DNA of 64,000 nt from Poa pratensis. Its lineage: Eukaryota; Streptophyta; Magnoliopsida; Poales; Poaceae. The notes under the pieces were generated by a model that did not search any database, had not been told where the DNA came from, and saw nothing but the letters and a program-made list of their open reading frames with translations. The DNA lies in NCBI GenBank assembly GCA_947311845.1, contig CAMZMU010000040.1:56500330-56564329 (forward strand). Direction: 5' to 3'. Made by a program: the position numbers and the translations under genes. Positions 58,082-64,000 of this stretch are shown one piece after another (within the stretch, counting starts at the first letter, position 1; each line of letters starts with the position of its first letter).

Positions 58082-58301
58082 ATAGCGCCTCAGGGTAAGG
58101 CGCTATGGTTCCTATATTATCTGGACCATAGCGTAACAGAGAGCCCAGCGAAGGAAGCCAGCAGGGAAAATTCTAAGTCAATGTGTAGCCCAGCCCAGCG
58201 AAGGAAGCCAGCAGGGAAAATTCTAAGTCAATGTGTAGGCTCTCTGTTACGCTCTGGTCCAGACAGTATAGGAGGCATAGCGCCTTGACAGTAGGCGCTA
58301 C
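58082..58301. repeat. Long inverted repeat with tandem 45-bp spacer repeats
   Basis: Arm one 58082-58145 pairs with arm two 58238-58301 (about 64 bp, few mismatches; arms contain CTGGACCA-AGCGTAACAGAGAGCC). The spacer has two identical 45-bp copies starting CCCAGCGAAGGAAGCCAGCA (58144-58188, 58194-58238). Each arm also contains one TAGCGCC/GGCGCTA palindrome (58083-58105, 58278-58300). A transcript would fold into a long hairpin. Confidence 0.9.
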
Positions 58302-58543
58302 ACCACCATAACTTGGCAAATTTCGAAAAATGTACAGAGCAAGGGAAGTATACAACAATGAAGAAAACTTACATTAATGATGAAAAGATACAATAATTCT
58401 ACCTAGTACATAACAACTTAATAATAACAACAACTTCTTCAAATTTCTTTGTTCGAAATAACGACAACAACTTCATGACCACATCATCTAGCAAAGTATC
58501 ATAATGCTACAGTTAGCCACACAATTCTACAATCTCCACACAA

Positions 58544-59468
58544 CTACTCATCACATATTTCCTTCATCCTTTTGATCTTATCCTTGTTAGCATTATTTGC
58601 CTTGAATAGATCAAACAACTGGTACTCTATCTTTTTCTTCTCGTCCTTAAGGTCCCTATTTTCTTTATCCCACTGCTGCTCCTTCTACTTCATGACACTA
58701 TCTTGTCTTCTCTGCACCAATTTCAGCTCATAAACCTGTTTCTGCAAGAGTTTAATTGTTATCACCATCTGCTGCTTCATATCATCATGTCCTTCCTCTC
58801 TCTGAATGGCCTCCGCATTCTTGTGTCACTGATGAATTTGTTCACTTCGTCTACCATATTGTTGTACTTCTTCTCAATCTTGTTCTTCTCATCTGACACC
58901 TCCTTTAGTAGCTTTGCATTCGCAATCGTCTCATCTATTCTAGCACCGTTGCTGTCATGATACACCCCCCCCCCCCCCACAGTCTTCGTAGGGCATTCTT
59001 CGCAGCTTCTGGCCATTCTGCATCTACCCAAGCCACAAACCCACAGTTCTTTGCCTCCTGTAAAAGAGAAACCACAAAATTAGCGATTTACAAACCATTT
59101 TCAACAGAAACATCCATTACGACGCTCCTTCCACTTACATTTTCGACAGAACACATGTAGAAACGCCGGTCAGTGTCGAAGCTTTCGAATGCAACACACT
59201 TCCGAGGGGCGAGCTTGTGGACGCGATAAAATGAGGAAGCATCCGGCGCTATACCGAAGAAAGTGGGGTCCTCGCAGGTATCAGGGGCACAATCATGGTC
59301 GGGGCACTCCTAATCGGCACAACATATCAATATTACAATACCTAAATCGACGAATTGCATTCAAACCTAACCCTAAATAAGAGGAGTGAAATTGAATCCT
59401 AGAAAAAGGCTTACCGAGAGGAGGGACTCGCCCTCACTGGAACCAGACAAGGCATGCCAGTTAGTCAT
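58544..59468 (-). pseudogene. GRF-type zinc-finger/coiled-coil protein gene in the MULE
   Basis: Minus strand, three exons with matching phases: 59468-59415 (MTNWHALSGSSEGESLLS), 59309-59139 and about 59056-58544. Exon two has ECPDHDCAPDTCEDP and ends FDTDRRFYMCSVEN; exon three begins EAKNCGFVAWVDAEWP. Together they give the GRF zinc-finger signature (CPDH...RRFYxC...CGFxxWxD). A coiled coil follows (NAKLLKEVSDEKNKIEKKYN and KEQQWDKENRDLKDEKKKIE). GRF fingers bind single-stranded nucleic acid in some eukaryotic proteins. Damage: 14 C in the run at 58965-58978, where 12 or 15 would keep frame; a further shift near 58790; and an in-frame stop at 58685-58687. It starts next to the right TIR, so it likely uses it as promoter. 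Confidence 0.82.
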
Positions 59469-59574
59469 CGTTCCTCGGCCCGACGGCGGTGGTGAGCAAC
59501 GCCGATGGCGGCGGCGGCGGAGGAGGAAGACACAGAGATCAAGCGAACGAGAGTGGGCGCTGGGTTGGGGACGG

Positions 59575-59865
59575 GCCCGACGCGGCTTACAAGTAGCAGT
59601 TGTGTAGCGCCTTGTGATCAGGTGCTACATGACCTGCACCATAGCGCCTGATCATGAGGCGCTACACGACCAAACCTGGCCCCCCCGTGGCCCCGACCCG
59701 CCACGCTGGCAGCATGTGTAGCGCCTGATCACAGGGCGCTATCCTGTATAGTGTAGCGCCTGATTGTGAGGCGCTACCCAAAAGGGTTAGAGGCGTGAAA
59801 TAGTTTCGCCCGAGGTTCATTTTGTGTTATAGTTTCGCTCTGAGGTCAACAGTGTCCATTTTGCC
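59575..59865 (-). repeat. Right terminal inverted repeat of the MULE
   Basis: Ends ...GTGTCCATTTTGCC at 59865. The same four palindromes appear in reverse order (59604-59628, 59642-59664, 59719-59741, 59753-59777). It probably also provides the promoter for the minus-strand GRF gene, whose start codon lies about 110 bp inside. Confidence 0.92.
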
Positions 59866-60517
59866 CAGCCTTTCAGGCAATCACATACTCCAGCTCCGCA
59901 ATCACATGTCAGAAATCTGGCCTAGGTACCATGCAAGCACGTCGACGAGTTCACTTTCTGAGCCAACCAAACACCCGAGTCTGTAGAGGAAAGGGGACAT
60001 AAAATAGCTAACCATGGGAGCCAAATTGGGGTGTGGATTCGGCGTTGGGAGTGTCTCCAGCGTCCTTGTACTCTGCTTTGGCGGCGCCAGCATCGTCGTT
60101 GACCCAGATACGTGCAAGAGGGTCTCGTTGGTGGGCATGGGCGGCACGAGCGAGAAGGCCGTCCATGCATCGTCGCCCTCGACCCAGAAGCTATGCGGTT
60201 TTCTCCATCAGCACAGAGGAGCTTGCCTCGGTGCTGCGCCCCCGATCCAGGTAGCGGGTGCGCCAGATGCCGCTGGTGGCCTGGAGGTAGGACGAGGGCT
60301 GCTACGGAGGAGCGCGAAATAACCGGGCGAGGGATTGTTTCCCGATAATTTTCTCGGGAATTAATGGAGAAACGAGGATTGCGTCCTGATTTTTCTCGGG
60401 ATCACGACACGGTGGAACACGACGAAGGGGGACGAAACTGAACGCGTGAGAGGAGTCGGACGAAGGTGTGACGAAGGGGGGCGACGTAGTGCGGTCTGGC
60501 AAACTGAGGAACCAAAT
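59866..60517. other. Between MULE and Helitron, possible exon on the minus strand
   Basis: Starts with the target duplication CAGCCTTTC. A minus-strand frame near 60147-60020 reads DPLARIWVNDDAGAAKAEYK then DAGDTPNAESTPQFGSH before a GTTAGC donor-like site; composition is protein-like but I do not recognise it. Rest featureless. Confidence 0.35.
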
Positions 60518-60546
60518 TCTTTACTATTAAATGTGAATTGGTGGTA

Positions 60547-61350
60547 ATCGCTTTCGCGTACGGAAAAGAAAGAATAGAGGCGGCGGCCTAGGGTTTCAAC
60601 CCTAGCCGCCGCCGCCGACGCCGATCTACTTCTTCATCGTCGCCTTCGTCTTGGATTTGACGGGTCCTCGCCTTCTCTAGTTGTCGTTCTGGCACTAGCA
60701 GGGGTGGGGAACTCGGACCTACGCAGGGCGCTACACAAGGGTCCTTAATGTTAGAGCTTGGTCTTCTTCGTCAATGGAGATGACATCGTCTGCAATAAGT
60801 GATCTTCCGCACTTCGTTCGACGGCGAGATCTTCTTCTCGACGTCAATGGTGTCTTTGGAAGATTAAGTTTGTCTAGGTATGGTTATTCAGATTTTGCTT
60901 CGCCAGATCAATCTTGGATTGTTTCTCATGGTTGCCGCGAGGAGGTTTGTCCTCGCAATATCTATCCCGGCTACTACGTCTTCGGCAATGGTGATTCGTT
61001 CTCTCGTCTCCCAACGACGTCGACAAAGTGGTACGGTTATTTGTCCCTGGAATATCAGTGGTGGTGCTCTTGCCGATGTTGCTTGATTTAATGGCTGCGT
61101 GCGTGCACAAAGCCTTGGCATTGCGGCTCAAAATTAAAAAGGGAGAACCTTCGGTGGTATTCACAGGTATGTGGTTTGGTGTTTTCGGCGTTGTTCTACG
61201 GCTGCCTTCAGAAAAGTACAAGATTGTGTCATGGATGAAGAAAGAGCTTGAAGATCCCATAGATTTGCTCGTCTTTTTTAGTTTTGTTTTTGTAATCGAT
61301 GTAATCGTGTACTCTTTGTCGGTTTAATATATGTGGAAAAATTCAAAAAA
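60547..61350 (+). mobile_element. LINE-like retroposon with 16-bp target duplication
   Basis: 804 bp between two copies of ATGTGAATTGGTGGTA (60531-60546 and 61351-61366). It has a leader with GCCTAGGGTTTCAACCCTAG near its start, GTGTACTCTTTGTCGG and TTTAATATATGTGG near its end, and a short A-run. Frames on the + strand (e.g. 60774-61091) are open but match no known domain. No reverse transcriptase. It sits 29 bp inside the Helitron. Confidence 0.85.
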
Positions 61351-63194
61351 ATGTGAATTGGTGGTAGGTTGGTACGTCGTCTGGGCAGACCATCCTCGAC
61401 CGGCAGACGATTGGACGCATCGTGGCCGCCCAATCGCCTCTTCAACGTCTCTGCACCGTTCGATCTTCGTGTGCGAGAAAATTACACTCGAGTGCCACCG
61501 CTCAGGGGCCCGAAGCGATGCGAAGCCCTCACAACCCTTCCGTCCTCTCCCCAGAGCGCCGCGGGTTCGGCCTCTGCATCCTCCGACGCCGCCGGCCACC
61601 CGCATGCCCGGAGCTCTCTGCCGCCTTCGGGCCGCACGCCCAGAGATATCCTCCACCGCCTGTATCCCCAGCATCTCCCGCCCCCGCGAGTCTTCCTCGT
61701 GATGCCTCTGCTGAGCGGCAGCAGGTGTTGCCGGCCACCACCGGCGGCAGATGTACGCCGCCCTTGCAGCCGAACGGGCTCTACTGCGCACCCTGCGCCC
61801 GCATCCGATTGCCGCCGGCCAGCGCCGACGAACGCGGCCTCCACCGCGCGTCCCCGCCTCCCGTAGTCCCAGCTATTTCTCCATTCCGTGCACCTCGCTA
61901 GCAAGCTCCGACCGCGGTCGTCCATGTGAGGCGTTGTATTCCACGATCTGATAAGGTACTGCCCAACTATCTGCGGATCTTCTTGCCGATATACCGGAAG
62001 GTCAGGGAGATGCGGCGGCCGAGGTCCATCGAGTGTGTCACGGCAATTCGGAGAGGCCATCGATGATGCCATCCTCTACTACAAGTAGTCCAGTGTAAGT
62101 GCGTGCCCACCATCGTTGGTTACTACAGTATTAGTTTGTCACCATGTCAGAATCTTAGGCATAAGATTTGCATTTAGATGCAGCTGAACAGTTACTTTGT
62201 TTTCGTTCCTCTCAACAATACTGAGTGTTATAAAGAGTAGTGCTGCACAAAAGAGAAGAAGCGAAGCTGATGATCTGTATGTATTAAGTATAACTTACAT
62301 GCTAAATCTGTAAGTGCGTCTCATTCATAGCTAAATAATCCAAATTTTACTATAGTAGAGGAGCTTCATTGGAAACGTGATGTGTCAGACATGCTGCAGC
62401 TCCAGCCGTTGGACCTCCGCTTCCTTTTCCCTGGTAAATTGATTTTCCTTTCAAGTACTTGAGACAGTAGCTATTTTTTCTTTGGAATCTGAATTTGCTC
62501 TGTTATTCTGTTATTAGGTGAGCAGGTTCATATATACTGGCATGTCTGTCAGCCTCGAAGCAAGACATGATAACTTCCTTTCTGTCATTATTTGATAACC
62601 GGATGATAAAAAATTCCATGTCCTATTACATTCTGCTTGTAGATGTAGCCTCTTTATATGCCCTTGGTTATAACAATCCAGTGCCCTCCATCAGTAATCG
62701 TATCATGTATGTATGTTTTCTCCTTCTATATCAATATAAAATGCAAAACTTTTGCCTTGTTTCAAAAAAAAAATGTATGTATGTTTTTTGGCTATGCGCG
62801 CATTATTGCTGCACTCCGTGCACTTTGCACAATTTGTCAAATTAGTATTCTTCTATAGATTTGCTTCTATCCTCTTTCTTTTTCTATGCAACTTCGCAAG
62901 TCCCGCTAAACTCACAATTTTATATGGTGAAGGAGGCCTTCTCAACTCTCATCCTTCCCAAATATTTTTTTCTGAAGGGACACAAATATTCTTGATTTGC
63001 ACTCACTTAGGTGTACTTTTCAGTCGTGTTCAATTAATTTTGTTTCAAATACAGAGTTTTAGCAGCATATATACGTGCAGTTGTCAGTTGTGAGAGTTTC
63101 AGATACCGGATTCATATTGCAATGTCAATTTTCTGCAATCATCAATTGATTTTGTAATACATTTAAAGTATTTTGTTTACTGATTTGTGATACT

Positions 63195-63355
63195 AGCATT
63201 GACGAATTACCTGCTATTCTCATGCCATTCTCCATCGAGGTACTGAAACAAGCAAGTAGGACTGAAGAGGCCATCGAAGCGATAAGAACCTTCCGTCGCC
63301 GTTGTCCTGATGAAGCTCAGGACTCCCTTGACAATATTCTTAATGACTTGTACAG
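63195..63355 (+). pseudogene. Captured exon of a POLLENLESS3/MS5/SDI-family TPR protein
   Basis: The + strand reads SIDELPAILMPFSIEVLKQA, SRTEEAIEAIRTFRRRCPDE and AQDSLDNILNDLYR, ending at a possible splice site near TACAG. This parallels the TPR region of plant MS5/POLLENLESS3/TDM1 and SDI proteins, where the family has AVVMKQ-R-EEAIEAIKS-R-C-QAQESLDN-L-DLYK. These act in meiotic exit (MS5/TDM1) or sulfur response (SDI). Only one exon is seen, inside a Helitron and without the neighbouring exons, so it is a captured fragment. Confidence 0.6.
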
Positions 63356-63359
63356 GATA

Positions 63360-64000
63360 TCTTGGTCCTGTAAATTTACGTATACAAGCTAAATCTTTCT
63401 GCTGAATTGAATGTTATACATAATTCTTTTAAGCATCAGATTTGTAACTCAGATTAACATATTTTTTTCTCGCAAGGATGATCAATAGGACCAGGACATG
63501 TATGTACCGATATTATATTTTCTATTGTGTTCTATCCACTAATTTTATATTATATTAATTCTATCTTACAAGGATGTCCTGACAAGCAAGATGGTGATTT
63601 GGGTGTTTCCAACAGTTAATATTTGACAAAGATTTGGGGATATAACCAAGTTGTTTAATCTTGACCAGCAGGCCAAACCATGCCGCGTTCTCATTCTCTG
63701 CCGCCAAACAGCAGGCCAGCTTCTCATTTAGGGATGATACCGTCATACAAGGCGAGGAGTGTTCTTCAACAATCAACAGTGATCGTCCACTGGCCTTTGT
63801 CCTTGGCTAAAAGTAATTTGTTTTCGGTGCGTGAAAATGAGAAGAATGTTTGTTGTTTGGCACAAGATGTTGTCCGGTGATCAGATGCAGTTTGTTACGG
63901 TACAAAAGACAGATCAATTGAGAACTCCGCGCCATTTGACTTGATTGTTATACAACTTTAAACATATAAAAGGTTGTTCATTTGATTTATCAGGACGCCG
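63360..64000. other. No gene recognised
   Basis: AT-rich sequence to the edge of the window, presumably still inside the Helitron. Short frames on either strand resemble nothing known. Confidence 0.4.

Larger units (their letters stand above)
51294..59865 (+). mobile_element. Complete Mutator-like element (8572 bp) with three genes
   Basis: Terminal inverted repeats of about 300 bp start GGCAAAATGGACACTGTTGA on both sides. They are flanked by a 9-bp duplication, CAGCCATTC (51285-51293) and CAGCCTTTC (59866-59874), one mismatch, as Mutator elements make. Contents from left to right: a PMD-domain gene, mudrA (both + strand), an Athila 5' LTR with part of its internal region, GC-rich sequence without a known gene, a long inverted repeat, and a GRF zinc-finger gene on the minus strand. 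Each gene carries damage. The catalytic and SWIM regions of the transposase are missing, so the element cannot move alone. Confidence 0.92.
60518..64000 (+). mobile_element. Helitron, + strand, 5' end in window, 3' end beyond it
   Basis: Starts TCTTTACTATTAAATG, the same 16 bases as the minus-strand Helitron end at 29350. After the retroposon at 60547-61350 it continues GGTTGGTACGTCGTCTGGGC, which aligns with TTTGGTACGTCGTCTGCCG of the 29350 element. The base before TC is T and not A, a small departure. It carries exon-like pieces (61400-62090 GC-rich, 62361-62433 reading LHWKRDVSDMLQLQPLDLRF, and the exon at 63195-63355). No 3' hairpin/CTAG end occurs before 64000. No Rep or helicase sequence is present. 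Confidence 0.75.

Noticed and set aside
1..64000. CRISPR array, rRNA genes or bacterial operons
   Set aside because: No regularly spaced short repeats with unique spacers, no rRNA-like blocks, and introns and plant transposons throughout.

Overview
This window looks like a repeat-dense intergenic block from a large grass genome. Pooideae, probably Triticeae, is my inference. The grounds are Athila-type LTRs beginning TGATACGTC, a very-long-LTR element with Tekay-like ends, RepHel Helitrons with CTAG 3' ends, LINE-like retroposons that start near AAACCCTAG, and a MULE carrying plant-mobile-domain and GRF genes. No intact host gene was found. Host-like coding sequence is present only as fragments: a truncated LRR receptor, a C2-domain gene split by a retrotransposon, and exon-like pieces inside Helitrons.

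Layout. 1-12807 is a large non-autonomous LTR retrotransposon: the 5' LTR enters from the left edge, followed by a 2.4 kb internal domain and a complete 5.36 kb 3' LTR. 12808-13490 ends in a Helitron 3' terminus on the + strand and abuts a truncated LRR-receptor gene (minus strand, 13491-14733). From 15667 to 29350 the best model is two nested minus-strand Helitrons. The inner one (17411 to about 26735) carries a full-length but frameshifted RepHel gene; the outer one carries a UBA-like exon. 29351-32280 holds a SINE with a perfect 19-bp target duplication, a 647-bp tandem duplication and GC-rich sequence without a recognisable gene.

At 32281-39957 a C2-domain (SRC2-like) gene fragment is split by a complete gag-pro-only Athila-lineage element (32544-39438, target duplication GTCCG). 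From 40363 to 51046 lies a cluster of short LINE-like retroposons, two with clear target duplications, interspersed with Helitron ends and one complete small Helitron (44064-45905).

51294-59865 is a complete Mutator-like element of 8.57 kb: inverted repeats of about 300 bp, a 9-bp target duplication with one mismatch, a PMD gene, a mudrA transposase gene and, on the opposite strand, a GRF zinc-finger/coiled-coil gene. Its mudrA is interrupted by one end of an Athila element. The inverted repeats contain four tandem palindromes of the form TAGCGCC-spacer-GGCGCTA, and two more occur inside the element. 60518 to the right edge is a + strand Helitron whose 5' end was hit by a retroposon 29 bp in; it carries an exon resembling the POLLENLESS3/MS5/SDI family.

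The parts do not form an operon or pathway. They record successive nested insertions. The most unusual pieces are the MULE with its palindromic modules, the Helitron-in-Helitron arrangement, and the cluster of short retroposons without reverse transcriptase.
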